Assembly: GCA_001567115.1 (NCBI GenBank)
Contig: LMZT01000148.1
Location: 1 to 53,438, forward strand
DNA: 53,438 nt
From: Candidatus Hinthialibacteria bacterium OLB16
Lineage (GTDB): Bacteria > Hinthialibacterota > Hinthialibacteria > OLB16
Direction: 5' to 3'
The position numbers and the translations under genes were made by a program. The notes below the pieces were generated by a model. It worked only from the letters and a program-made list of their open reading frames with translations. It was not told the DNA's origin and made no database searches. Of the stretch, positions 15,166-23,576 are shown one piece after another; the stretch's first letter is position 1, and each line of letters begins with the position of its first letter.

Positions 15166-17799
15166 CTATTTTCCTTCCCGACGGGCTTTTCGGACAAGGT
15201 CATCGAGAGCCCGCAGGGCCTCGAGTGGAGTCATATCTTCCGGAGAGAGTGCGCGCAGCTCCTGCGAGAGCGGTTCATCATAGAGACTGAACAGAGACAG
15301 CTGGATGGCCTGCTCATCCGGCGGTGCGGATCGTCGGTGAAAATCCCCCGACTCCAGCTGCTGAAGGACCTTGTCCGCACGGCGGATAACCGAACGGGGG
15401 ATTCCGGCAAGTTCGGCAACATGAATTCCATAGCTATGATCGCTCCTGCCGGGAACAACCTGATAAAGGAATGTCACCTTGCCCTCCTGCTCCGCTGCAA
15501 GGGCATGATAATTCTTCACCCTTGGATTCCGGTCCTCCAGTTCCGCCAGCTCGTGGTAGTGCGTGGCGAACAGTGTCTTGACCCCCGCACGCCCCACCGC
15601 AAGCAGATATTCAGCGATCGCCCAGGCCAGGCTGATGCCATCATAAGTCGCGGTTCCGCGCCCGATTTCATCCAGCACCACCAGGCTTCTCGGCGTGGCA
15701 TGGCGCAGAATTGTGGCAGTTTCGCTCATCTCGACCATGAAGGTGGATTGCCCGCCGAAAAGGTTATCACTGGCTCCCACCCGTGAAAAAATGCTGTCCA
15801 CCAGCCCGATCTGTGCCCCTGCAGCCGGGATGTAAGACCCGATCTGGGCCATCAGAACCAGCAGCGCAACCTGGCGGATGTAGGTCGATTTTCCCCCCAT
15901 GTTCGGACCGGTGATGATCAGTATCTGGTTTTTCTCCTGATCGAGGCAGGCATCATTCGGGACAAACCGGTTGAGCCTGTTGGCGCAATCCAGGGTGGGA
16001 TGACGGCCCTGGGTGATGCAGATCCTGTCTTCCCGGTCGACTGTCGGACGGCAGTAACCATGCTCAGCCGCTATCCGGGCCAGAGATTGCAGGGCATCCA
16101 GTCCCGCCAGACGGCGTGCCAGCACCTGGATACGTTCCGCATACTGTGAAACCGACACCAGCAGCCCGGAGAAAAGATCCTTTTCGATTTCGATGATTCT
16201 TTCCTGGGCGGTCAGAATCTTGTTTTCATATTCCTTGAGCTCGGGAGTGATGAAACGTTCCGCATTGACCAGGGTCTGCTTCCGGATGTAATCCGGCGGA
16301 ACTTTCTGCTGGTGGGCCGAAGTCACCTCGATGTAATACCCAAAGACCTTGTTGTATCCGACTTTGAGCGAGGAGATGCCTGTGCGTCCTCTTTCACGGT
16401 TCTGGAGGTCGATGATCCAGTCTTTTCCTCCCCGGTTGATGGAGCGCAGATCATCCAGTTCGGCATTGTATCCATCGGCGAAGATGCCTCCATCACGAAT
16501 GTTCTGGGGCGGTTCTTCCACCAAAGCCATCTCCAGCAGCACCTTGAGATCCTCCAGGTCATCCAGAGGCGAAAACCAGCTCTGTGAACACTGGGCCTGG
16601 AAGCCAATCTTCTCCATCAGGCTGTTCAGGTGTGGAATGGCTGATAACGAGAACTGAAGGGCTTTCAAATCCCGCGGTGAGGCAGTCCGGTAAAGGATCC
16701 GCGACAACAGCCGTTCCATATCCTTGACCTCCCGCAGAGCCTCATTGAACTCCTGCGCAAGGGTCGGAACACTGAGGAACGCGGCAATCGCATCCTGGCG
16801 GGCATGGATCAATTCCAGGTCCATCAGCGGGCGCAGGATCCACTGGCGCAGTTCACGCGCCCCCATGGCGGTGCGGGTTCGGTCCAGCACCCAGAACAGC
16901 GATCCCTTCTTCCCCCCATCGCGCAGATTGGCAACCAGCTCGAGGTTCCTTTCTGTGGCCGGATCGAGGCCCAGGTAAGTGGCGGGACGGTACATCTCCA
17001 GCTGGACCATCTCCTGTGATTCCATCCGGTGTGTTTCGACCAGGTATGCCAAAATCGCACCCGCAGCCGACCGCGCCACACCCGCCTCCCGGGCTGAGAG
17101 GAGCGGCTTTTCCTCTCCCTCATTCCATCCATCCCTTTCACTCGGCCTGAAAATCTCTCTGGGACGGCGGGTGACCACACACCCATTCCGGCACAGAACC
17201 ATGGACAGATAAGGAATCTCCAGGCTCATATCCTCGGGAAGAAGAATTTCACTCGGCCGTGTCTTGGACAGCTCGGAGAGAAGGTCGGTGCAATCCCCCG
17301 GGGCCTCCCCACGTTTCGGCTGCAGGTGAGTGGCCTTGAAATCACCGGTCGATACATCCATCACCGCAAAGCCGAGTGAGTCCGCGGGGCCTTCGATAAT
17401 CGCCGCCAGAAAGTTGTTTTCGCTGCCTTCGATCCCCTCCGCCTCCACCAGGGTTCCCGGTGTGACTGTCCGGACCACTTCCCTGCGGACAATTGTCTTG
17501 GCCTTCTTTGCATCCTCGACCTGCTCGCAGATGGCAACCCGGTACCCGGCTCGGGTCAATTTGAAGAGATAGTTGTTGAGGGCATGGTAGGGGATCCCGG
17601 CCAGTGGGACTGTCTTCCCCCCGCCGATGAACTTGCGTGTCAGTGCCAGATCGAGAACCTCACTGGCGATTCGGGCATCTTCCTCGAACATTTCATAGAA
17701 ATCCCCGAGGCGGAACAGCAGAATGGCATCCCCACAGGTCCGCTTCACCTCACGGTATTGCCGCATCATGGGAGTGATGTCTTCGCCGGTCGGATTCAT
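15166..17799 (-). CDS. mutS: DNA mismatch repair protein MutS
   Basis: The 877-residue length is normal for MutS1. Domain I starts with TPMMRQYREVK and carries the mismatch-reading FYE motif in GDFYEMF. Connector, lever and clamp domains follow. The ATPase domain has Walker A GPNMGGKSTYIRQ, LVVLDEIGRGTATYDG (Walker B/D-loop) and LFATHYHELAEL. The C-terminal helix-turn-helix and dimer region is present (IPRSVIRRADKVLQQLE). The protein binds mispairs and small loops as a dimer and recruits MutL. No mutL is nearby; rtcB follows in the same direction. The frame is uninterrupted over 2.6 kb, unlike several neighbours. Confidence 0.97.
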   Translation of the reverse strand: MNPTGEDITPMMRQYREVKRTCGDAILLFRLGDFYEMFEEDARIASEVLDLALTRKFIGGGKTVPLAGIPYHALNNYLFKLTRAGYRVAICEQVEDAKKAKTIVRREVVRTVTPGTLVEAEGIEGSENNFLAAIIEGPADSLGFAVMDVSTGDFKATHLQPKRGEAPGDCTDLLSELSKTRPSEILLPEDMSLEIPYLSMVLCRNGCVVTRRPREIFRPSERDGWNEGEEKPLLSAREAGVARSAAGAILAYLVETHRMESQEMVQLEMYRPATYLGLDPATERNLELVANLRDGGKKGSLFWVLDRTRTAMGARELRQWILRPLMDLELIHARQDAIAAFLSVPTLAQEFNEALREVKDMERLLSRILYRTASPRDLKALQFSLSAIPHLNSLMEKIGFQAQCSQSWFSPLDDLEDLKVLLEMALVEEPPQNIRDGGIFADGYNAELDDLRSINRGGKDWIIDLQNRERGRTGISSLKVGYNKVFGYYIEVTSAHQQKVPPDYIRKQTLVNAERFITPELKEYENKILTAQERIIEIEKDLFSGLLVSVSQYAERIQVLARRLAGLDALQSLARIAAEHGYCRPTVDREDRICITQGRHPTLDCANRLNRFVPNDACLDQEKNQILIITGPNMGGKSTYIRQVALLVLMAQIGSYIPAAGAQIGLVDSIFSRVGASDNLFGGQSTFMVEMSETATILRHATPRSLVVLDEIGRGTATYDGISLAWAIAEYLLAVGRAGVKTLFATHYHELAELEDRNPRVKNYHALAAEQEGKVTFLYQVVPGRSDHSYGIHVAELAGIPRSVIRRADKVLQQLESGDFHRRSAPPDEQAIQLSLFSLYDEPLSQELRALSPEDMTPLEALRALDDLVRKARREGK

Positions 17800-17916
17800 G
17801 GCCTCAAAGATGCTTCAGGAACAGGCGAATGGTCAAGCAGCACAGTGCCATTCCCATAAAAACGAAGGGGCACGTTTTCACGCGCCCTGTTTGAATCGGT
17901 TGAACGAAGGTGAATC

Positions 17917-18579
17917 TCAGTTGCTGGCACCCGGGGAAGCTGATGGTGCGGCGCTTCCGGGCGAAACAGGTGCTGATGCAGGCGGTGCCATCGGAGCCGG
18001 GGCTGGGGCTGGAGGAGCTGCCGGTCCACTGGTTCCAGTGTTCGCGCCCTGTCCAGAAGGTTTCTTTTTCAGAGTCACATGAGTATCTGTCTGGGTATTA
18101 CCCCAGGGATCCACATAAGTGTTGCGATCGATAGTGGTGCTGTGCGGGCGTCCATCCGCGCCGATCCAGCTGGTTCGTTCGCGTGTTCTCTGGCCAGACC
18201 CATAATTCCAGGACTGCACCGAAGTCCGCGGGCGTGTGATCGCCTGATTGCGTCCAGGGGAGTAGTAGCTGGCATGACGATCTTCCACAACACCCTCGCT
18301 GTGATAGGTTCCATCCGGGGCATAACCACCGCCACCATAAGTATCACGGCGCACAACCGGGTTATATGGACGATAGTTGGGATAGTAGCCACGATTGCCG
18401 TAATAACCACTGTTTCCATAGTACCCGCCATAATACGGGCTGGTGGAATAATACCCTCCACCTCCACCACCCCAGAGAGAGATCGACCAATCACTGGATT
18501 GGGCCGGTGCCGCTGCCAGTAACAGGGCCAGCGGGATTGCTGCAAAGACCAACAGATAACTTACTTTCATGGCTTTCAT
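17917..18579 (-). CDS. Secreted Gly/Tyr-rich, Pro/Ala-tailed protein
   Basis: The 220-residue product has a clear signal peptide (MKVSYLLVFAAIPLALLLAA, cleavage after APAQS). A segment of GGYYGNSGYYGNRGYY repeats covers about residues 38-70. A basic, Ser/Thr-rich middle follows with RTSWIGADGRPHSTTIDRNT, then a low-complexity Pro/Ala tail (about residues 180-220). Tyr/Gly repeats of this kind occur in adhesive, elastomeric or outer-surface proteins; no enzymatic motif is visible. An AAAGGAGAACCCCG stretch precedes the ATG at 18579. It sits alone between mutS and a His-tailed secreted protein. The family is unknown. Confidence 0.65.
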   Translation of the reverse strand: MKAMKVSYLLVFAAIPLALLLAAAPAQSSDWSISLWGGGGGGYYSTSPYYGGYYGNSGYYGNRGYYPNYRPYNPVVRRDTYGGGGYAPDGTYHSEGVVEDRHASYYSPGRNQAITRPRTSVQSWNYGSGQRTRERTSWIGADGRPHSTTIDRNTYVDPWGNTQTDTHVTLKKKPSGQGANTGTSGPAAPPAPAPAPMAPPASAPVSPGSAAPSASPGASN

Positions 18580-18785
18580 CGGGGTTCTCCTTTCGTTGAA
18601 GGATTCTTCTGAAATCCTTCTGCTCTCTGATATCCGTAGACATAAATCAAACAGGCTTTATTCATTCTATTCTGAAATTCCGTCAGGGGTGTCGAGCCTG
18701 CTGTGTTTCCCAATAGTCTAACGGTTCATCCGGCCTGAAGGAAGGGGAAATCTTTGAGCGTTTCCCCTGCTCTTCCAGACTATCC

Positions 18786-19712
18786 TCAGTGATGGGAATG
18801 GTAACCCGGACTGACGGGATTATGGGGCGTGGAATGGTTGTGATAAGGATTTTGGGGAGCCTGAAAGCTCCATCCTCTGACTGCCCTTTCCAGCATCCTG
18901 TAGGCCTGATCCAGCTCCCGCCAGTCCTGATCCTCATGGGAGCCATAGCCGACACTCAGTCGCAGTGTGCCTGTCAGGTGGCCATAGTATCTGCTGATTT
19001 CGCTGAAATCCTCCTGAACATGGCGGCAGTTTTCTCCTTCCTCAACGGTATTGAGCAGGTGTTCAGCCTTTTCTTTCATCTCCCTGAGGTCTTCAGCCAG
19101 GTGCGAATTCGGATCCCTTTCCATGGCAGTCAACAGGAAATGGGCTACCGCGATCGCGAACTTGAGCGCCGATGAGGAAATACTTTCACCATTCGGACAG
19201 GCCCGAAAACCTCTGTAGGCGCCGGAGTGGAAAATCGCATGGTGGAGACTGCGATAGGCTTGGCCCATTTCCCTCCAATCGGCCTCGACATGGCTGTTTG
19301 GATGCCTTCTGGATTCTGTGCCATAAGTAATCCGCAGATGATTCAGCGCCCGATTGAACGCCTGGAAATCATTGCGCAGCTTTATGCAATCGACTCCCTG
19401 CTCCGCGCTGTCATGCAGCAATGAGGAAAGCTGGGCCGCCTCTTTGGCATCCTCCGCCAGGTGAGAGTAATATTCCTCCTGGAGCAGCGTATTCGTAAAA
19501 TGCTGCATCGCATCGTCGAAGGCGTGAGCGGCTCGTGCCACTCCATCGCCACCATAACAGCCCCGGTGGGAGGTATGCGGATAGTATACAGGTTGTGCAG
19601 ACCCCAGGCTGGGGAGAATAAGGATTGCCAATAGAAGAGAGATCCCCGCTGGATGGATGGACCCTGTGCCATTGCTTGATTGACGGATTTTTACGACTGG
19701 GCGGATCATCAT
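18786..19712 (-). CDS. Exported protein with two copies of an unrecognised helical domain and a His-rich tail
   Basis: The protein has 308 residues when read from the ATG at 19710-19712, which has AGGAG six bases upstream. The longer reading to 19931 would bring in an improbable AT-rich leader. A signal peptide (SLLLAILILPSLGSAQP) is followed by two similar helical modules of about 110 residues. Copy one has SHLAEDAKE, one Cys (GVDC), NDFQAFNRAL, YG, and DWREMGQAYRSLHHA. Copy two has SHLAEDLRE, one Cys (GENC), EDFSEISRYY, YG, and DWRELDQAYRMLERA. The tail ends NHSTPHNPVSPGYHSHH, a possible metal-binding sequence. No known family is recognised. It follows the secretin-like gene on the same strand. 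Confidence 0.7.
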   Translation of the reverse strand: MMIRPVVKIRQSSNGTGSIHPAGISLLLAILILPSLGSAQPVYYPHTSHRGCYGGDGVARAAHAFDDAMQHFTNTLLQEEYYSHLAEDAKEAAQLSSLLHDSAEQGVDCIKLRNDFQAFNRALNHLRITYGTESRRHPNSHVEADWREMGQAYRSLHHAIFHSGAYRGFRACPNGESISSSALKFAIAVAHFLLTAMERDPNSHLAEDLREMKEKAEHLLNTVEEGENCRHVQEDFSEISRYYGHLTGTLRLSVGYGSHEDQDWRELDQAYRMLERAVRGWSFQAPQNPYHNHSTPHNPVSPGYHSHH

Positions 19713-19878
19713 GTTCATCTCCTGTTTCTGAATTTCATTTGCTTGCCAATCCAGGTTGTTAATATTTACGGAGTACGATGCACAGATGGCTTCTAAATTC
19801 AAATAAAAAATGTTGAGGATGAAAAAAAATAATAACTTCAATAAAACAAGGTGGCTACGAACTCTTCTCTGCCCGCGG

Positions 19879-21057
19879 TCATGGAATAAAAGGTATATGC
19901 TGAAGGGCGCGCGCCATTTCATCGATGGCACGGTGCTTGACCTCGATCACCCGGAACTGCACTCCACCAGAGCCTTCACTGACACCCACAGAACGTGAGC
20001 GCGGGCGGTACTCGAGAAAATCATCCAGCCTCGCAATGTTTTCCGGCGTGTCGATTACAGTGATGGTTCCCTCATCCGGATCGGGAATAATCCGTCCCTC
20101 GGCTGACTGACGGGATGGCCCTTTTTCCTGCAATACCACCTCGAAAATCCGTGCCATTCGCTCCACCTCCAGCTGCCGATGGGAAATATCGCTGAGCTTT
20201 TCTGAGCCTTCCGGAGCGACACGAATCTCCTTTCGAACCAGCCTGTTCGGAGGCTGTGGAATCCTGTACCTGGGATCTTTCAGCATTCCATCGATGCGCA
20301 TCAGCTGCCTCGAGGTCTGCCGAACGACGAGCAGCTGCGAGTCGGTGTGATAAAGAATCGAGGGAGTCCCATCCCCATTGTTTTCAATGAATCCTCCACC
20401 GCCGAAAAATTCGGCCAGCACATCCCTCAACAGCCCTTCCTGGTGGACCTCATGAAGATTGTAAACCCGGGTCTCGAGAGCCAGTGGAGGGCTATCCACA
20501 AGCTGGGCACGGTTTTCGTTCAGAAAACTCCGGATCTGCTCCGACACAAATCGTGAATCAAACACCTCGATACGATCCGGCATCAGCAGAAGATATCGCC
20601 GCCCCGGATTTTGCGCGAGGGTGAAATCCGGATCCCTGTTATCCAGGCCAATAAGCGATCGAAGTGCTGTTGAGACTGAATCCAGCCCGGCTGAATCCAT
20701 CTTCGAAACAGCCATCCGAAACAGGCCCCGGGCCTGGGGTCCAGTCAGCGGGAATGCCTGTTTTGAAAGGTTTTCACTGACCACCAGCACCTGGCTGTCC
20801 GGCTCGAGATAACAGAAGTAACCCTCGCGGGGGAGCCATTGGTTCAGCGCATGGCGTGGGTCGATGGTGACATCTTTCTGGATCACCACCTCCCCCTCGA
20901 TCTCGAGCGGCACTCGCAGTGTATATCCACTCTGGACAGCCAGGCTTTCGAGAAAGTCCATCAGAGGGATGCGATCCCCTGACCGGTAGCTCGATGCCCC
21001 GGCCCCCGGGACTGAACAAAGAATGGTGAAAAGAGAAAGATAAAGGCCGATACTCAT
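19879..21057 (-). CDS. Exported protein with secretin N-domain-like repeats
   Basis: The 392-residue product starts with a signal peptide (MSIGLYLSLFTILCSVPGAG). A STN-like first domain follows (LMDFLESLAVQSGYTLRVPL), as in secretin and TonB short N-terminal domains. Later segments resemble secretin N1/NolW modules: TRVYNLHEVHQEGLLRDVLA with a Gly-rich loop, LLVVRQTSRQLMRIDGML, ITVIDTPENIARLDDFLEY, and VIEVKHRAIDEMARALQHIP at the extreme end. The membrane-spanning C-terminal secretin domain is missing, so this is a periplasmic protein or a shortened secretin. No type II or IV secretion ATPase is nearby, but a pseudopilin lies at 52 kb. The stop follows IPFIP with no obvious frameshift continuation. 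Confidence 0.65.
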   Translation of the reverse strand: MSIGLYLSLFTILCSVPGAGASSYRSGDRIPLMDFLESLAVQSGYTLRVPLEIEGEVVIQKDVTIDPRHALNQWLPREGYFCYLEPDSQVLVVSENLSKQAFPLTGPQARGLFRMAVSKMDSAGLDSVSTALRSLIGLDNRDPDFTLAQNPGRRYLLLMPDRIEVFDSRFVSEQIRSFLNENRAQLVDSPPLALETRVYNLHEVHQEGLLRDVLAEFFGGGGFIENNGDGTPSILYHTDSQLLVVRQTSRQLMRIDGMLKDPRYRIPQPPNRLVRKEIRVAPEGSEKLSDISHRQLEVERMARIFEVVLQEKGPSRQSAEGRIIPDPDEGTITVIDTPENIARLDDFLEYRPRSRSVGVSEGSGGVQFRVIEVKHRAIDEMARALQHIPFIP

Positions 21058-21138
21058 CTCAAGAACTTATTTTAACCTGAAAACTGAAAAAGAAAGACTG
21101 GGATTTTATTTTTATTGCGGAGTTCGCTTCGGATTTTG

Positions 21139-21166
21139 TTGAACCGGGAGAGTTCTTTGCTATAAT
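21139..21166 (+). promoter_or_regulatory. Sigma70-type promoter for the structured RNA
   Basis: TTGAAC at 21139-21144 and a perfect TATAAT at 21161-21166 are separated by 16 bases. Transcription should start near 21172, at the 5' edge of the long-range closing stem of the RNA below. It lies in the divergent gap after the secretin-like gene. Confidence 0.65.
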
Positions 21167-21171
21167 GAGAC

Positions 21172-21392
21172 AAAAGAGGATCGAAGAAAAAATCGACCCC
21201 TGCCCTTCGCGTGTCGTCGGTCTTGTGAGGCTACAGATCAGTAGAAGGGCTTCAAAATCTGGGACCGAGCAGGCCCTCCATCGTAGAGGGACGCCAAAAG
21301 TTCCAGTAGAAGCCCGACGTGTTGAGATTCAGGTCTCAGCAATGACCGTCCAAACGCACGGTTGTGGTGGGGGTTGATTATTTCTCCTTTTT
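21172..21392 (+). ncRNA. Structured RNA, candidate 6S RNA
   Basis: The stretch has no convincing gene but has a strong promoter, a T-run at its end (21388-21392), and nested pairing. The ends pair: AATCGACCCC at 21191-21200 with GGGGTTGATT at 21370-21379. CGGTC pairs with GACCG further in. A long arm forms from GGGCTTC with GAAGCCC, then CTGGGA with TTCCAG, topped by the hairpin CCCTC-CATCGTA-GAGGG. A separate 6-bp hairpin (TTGAGA-TTCAGG-TCTCAG) sits on the 3' side of the central open region. This rod with an internal bubble and a small 3' hairpin matches 6S RNA, which binds the housekeeping RNA polymerase. Size, about 200-220 bases, also fits. tmRNA and SRP RNA do not fit. The family is inference. 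Confidence 0.5.
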
Positions 21393-21445
21393 GATGAAAC
21401 TTGCACTACTCCGGATCGGGAAACCTTTTCGGCAATCTTCCCTGG

Positions 21446-21524
<79 letters not shown>

Positions 21525-21679
21525 TGAATAACCCGCTCCCTCAATCGTCCAACAGAAGAGAATATTCCATACTCTTTTTTTTTCGCCGATAATATTGGCA
21601 TGAAATTCCGGTATACTGGATTGTGCGGCTTTTTTGGCCCTGATATTTCCATCACATACCTCAGTGGGCAGAGGACATC

Positions 21680-23005
21680 ATGAAACACTCATCAAACTGG
21701 ATGTGTATCTTTCTTTTTATCAGCATCCTGGTGCTCTCCGGTTGTGCCAGCCTGACGGGCCGCAACCAATCTACTGTGGCCAGCCTGCCAGAGCTTTCCA
21801 CAGACTCTATTGCGGACAGCGGCGCCTCACTCGAAGGTTCTTCCCTGGCAGGAAATCCTCCAGCGGCAGCCCCGGAGGCATCGCCATCCTCTTCAGACCG
21901 GAAGATTTATGAATCCGAGGCGGTGAAATCGGAGGGTGGCGGGATGCCTGATAACGGCCGTGATTGGAATGTTCCGGCCAGCCCGAGCGCCCCTCCATCA
22001 GTCAACCCCGAGAGATCTCCTCTCCCGGATACCACCGCAACACCCGATATCGGCATCGTCAAAAGTGAATCCAGCGACACACTCACGAACACCCTGGCTC
22101 AGCCAAAAAGCACTGTCAGCCAATCGATCGATCGCATCGATGAAGATCTTTCCAGCACCATCGACACCACACGAACCCGTGTGGCCGATCCCCTTGAAAT
22201 CGCCATGGGGCCGATGGCCGGTGGAGGTTCGACTCCGAAGAACGATGATGCTGATGGATTGTCCTTCCCTGAAGGGAGCGGATATTCATCAACCCTTGGT
22301 GAAGCGCAATCCCACAATTCCCCTTTTGAGGAAAAATCCGCCAGCATCCCCAACTCTGCGGCCCGATCCGGTTCGACTGTCATCGAAGATCCTTTTTCGC
22401 CGGTTGCGAGCTCCCAACAGGGGCTGACCGATGCTGTCGCCAGCCGGTCCTTCCCGGAGATCGGCTCCAATGGGCCGGCATTGTCAGGGACTGCATTTCC
22501 CCCAGTTCCCTCCAGCCAGCCTCCGGCTCCGTCTGCTGCGGGAGTCATGCGTGGCGGGCAGCCCGCGCCGGTTTTTTCGGCAGTGACACTGGATGGCAGC
22601 TCCTTTGATCTCGTCAGCAACCGTGGACGTGTCGTGGTACTCGACTTCTGGCGCAGGACCTGTGGCCCCTGCCTCAAGGCAATGCCAAAACTGGCCTCCA
22701 TTCGCCAGTCTTATGGTGAGGACAAGCTGGTGATCCTTGGCTTGAACACCGATGAGCGCCGGATCGAAGCTGAAACATTCCTCCGCCAGCATCCCCACAA
22801 CTGGCACAATGTGCATGTCCTTTCACAGAAGACCAACCTGCTCAATCCCTACATGATCCGCCTGCTTCCGACTTTTGTGGTTATCGATCAGGTCGGCAAT
22901 ATCCAGTACCGTGGAGGCGACATCAATCAGGTTTCCTCCAAGGTGGCTGAGCTGATAGCCAATCCATCCCTTCCCAAATCGAGTCTGGTTGCCTCGCTCC
23001 GTTAA
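21680..23005 (+). CDS. Lipoprotein with long disordered region and C-terminal thioredoxin-like (TlpA/ResA) domain
   Basis: This 441-residue exported protein has a type II signal peptide, MKHSSNWMCIFLFISILVLS, with lipobox LSGC at residues 19-22. About 265 residues of Ser/Pro/Asp/Thr-rich low-complexity sequence follow, then a redoxin domain (about 285-430). Its active site is CGPC in FWRRTCGPCLKAMP, and it has the LLPTFVVIDQVG strand with the cis-Pro. Such domains reduce disulfides, often in cytochrome c maturation. A cytochrome c gene starts 106 bases downstream, which supports but does not prove that link. The long tether would let the domain reach across the periplasm. A deletion or repeat origin for the linker is not evident. 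Confidence 0.85.
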   Translation: MKHSSNWMCIFLFISILVLSGCASLTGRNQSTVASLPELSTDSIADSGASLEGSSLAGNPPAAAPEASPSSSDRKIYESEAVKSEGGGMPDNGRDWNVPASPSAPPSVNPERSPLPDTTATPDIGIVKSESSDTLTNTLAQPKSTVSQSIDRIDEDLSSTIDTTRTRVADPLEIAMGPMAGGGSTPKNDDADGLSFPEGSGYSSTLGEAQSHNSPFEEKSASIPNSAARSGSTVIEDPFSPVASSQQGLTDAVASRSFPEIGSNGPALSGTAFPPVPSSQPPAPSAAGVMRGGQPAPVFSAVTLDGSSFDLVSNRGRVVVLDFWRRTCGPCLKAMPKLASIRQSYGEDKLVILGLNTDERRIEAETFLRQHPHNWHNVHVLSQKTNLLNPYMIRLLPTFVVIDQVGNIQYRGGDINQVSSKVAELIANPSLPKSSLVASLR

Positions 23006-23111
23006 GATCTTTCAGGGGAGTTGAGTTTTCACACTATTCCGGGTAAGAAGAGCTCGTCAGGAACCGGCTCAAGGTTCCTCTATTTTTTGCCGCACCGGAA
23101 GGAGATGGCTT

Positions 23112-23525
23112 ATGCTCAATCATAAAATTGTTTTCATGGTGGTCTGTTCGCTCGTTACGATGGTTGCATTCTTTGCCTGGCCGGAGAAAACCCAGGGGGA
23201 TTCCCAGTTCAAAAATGTCCAGGTTCTGACCGATCTTTCACCGGATCAGCTGGAGGACATGATGGCGATGTTCACTGAGAGCCTGGGAGTGGGAAAATGC
23301 ACCTTCTGCCATGTCAAAGATAAAGCCTCGGATGAAAATGAGCATAAAGTCATTGCCCGCAAATATCTGAAAATGACAAGAGAACTCAGAGAGACCTATT
23401 TCAAGGATGTGGAGGAGAAGGACAAGGTGACCTGCTACACCTGCCACCGCGGCGAGGTCAAACCGTCCAACAGCATCGAGCAAGCCGAAGAAAGAGCTAA
23501 AAAGAAAGCCGAAGAGAAACAATAA
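23112..23525 (+). CDS. Exported diheme cytochrome c related to photosynthetic-reaction-centre cytochrome subunit
   Basis: The 137-residue protein has an N-terminal signal or anchor helix (IVFMVVCSLVTMVAFFAW). It carries two CxxCH heme sites, CTFCH near residue 63 and CYTCH near residue 107. The pattern M-MAMFTESLGVGKCTFCH, with a helix leading directly into the heme site, followed by KVIARKYLKMTRELRETYF, is that of the reaction-centre cytochrome family. Short two-heme members are widespread in non-phototrophs. It probably carries electrons in the periplasm; its partner is unknown. The C-terminus is a charged Glu/Lys helix. GGAAGGAG precedes the ATG. No other phototrophy gene is visible. Confidence 0.85.
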   Translation: MLNHKIVFMVVCSLVTMVAFFAWPEKTQGDSQFKNVQVLTDLSPDQLEDMMAMFTESLGVGKCTFCHVKDKASDENEHKVIARKYLKMTRELRETYFKDVEEKDKVTCYTCHRGEVKPSNSIEQAEERAKKKAEEKQ

Positions 23526-23540
23526 GGCATCGAGCGAAAA

Positions 23541-23567
23541 AGAGGGCAGATGCCATATCTGCCCTCT
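23541..23567 (-). terminator. Rho-independent terminator of apt (may act both ways)
   Basis: A perfect 11-bp stem is formed by AGAGGGCAGAT (23541-23551) and ATCTGCCCTCT (23557-23567) with a five-base loop. Read on the - strand it is followed by a run of Ts (As at 23537-23541 on +), so it terminates the apt transcript. On the + strand the tail after the cytochrome gene is weaker. Confidence 0.8.
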
Positions 23568-23576
23568 TCATGTCAC

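Noticed and set aside
14755-15786. 343-codon + strand frame across rtcB and mutS
   Set aside because: Both genes on the - strand have full sets of conserved motifs across the interval.
21172-21392. tmRNA or SRP RNA identity for the structured RNA
   Set aside because: There is no tRNA-like end with CCA or tag frame as in tmRNA, and no GGAA-type SRP domain IV hairpin.
23112-23525. Evidence of phototrophy from the reaction-centre-type cytochrome
   Set aside because: Two-heme relatives of this family are common in non-phototrophs, and no reaction-centre or pigment gene is in the window.
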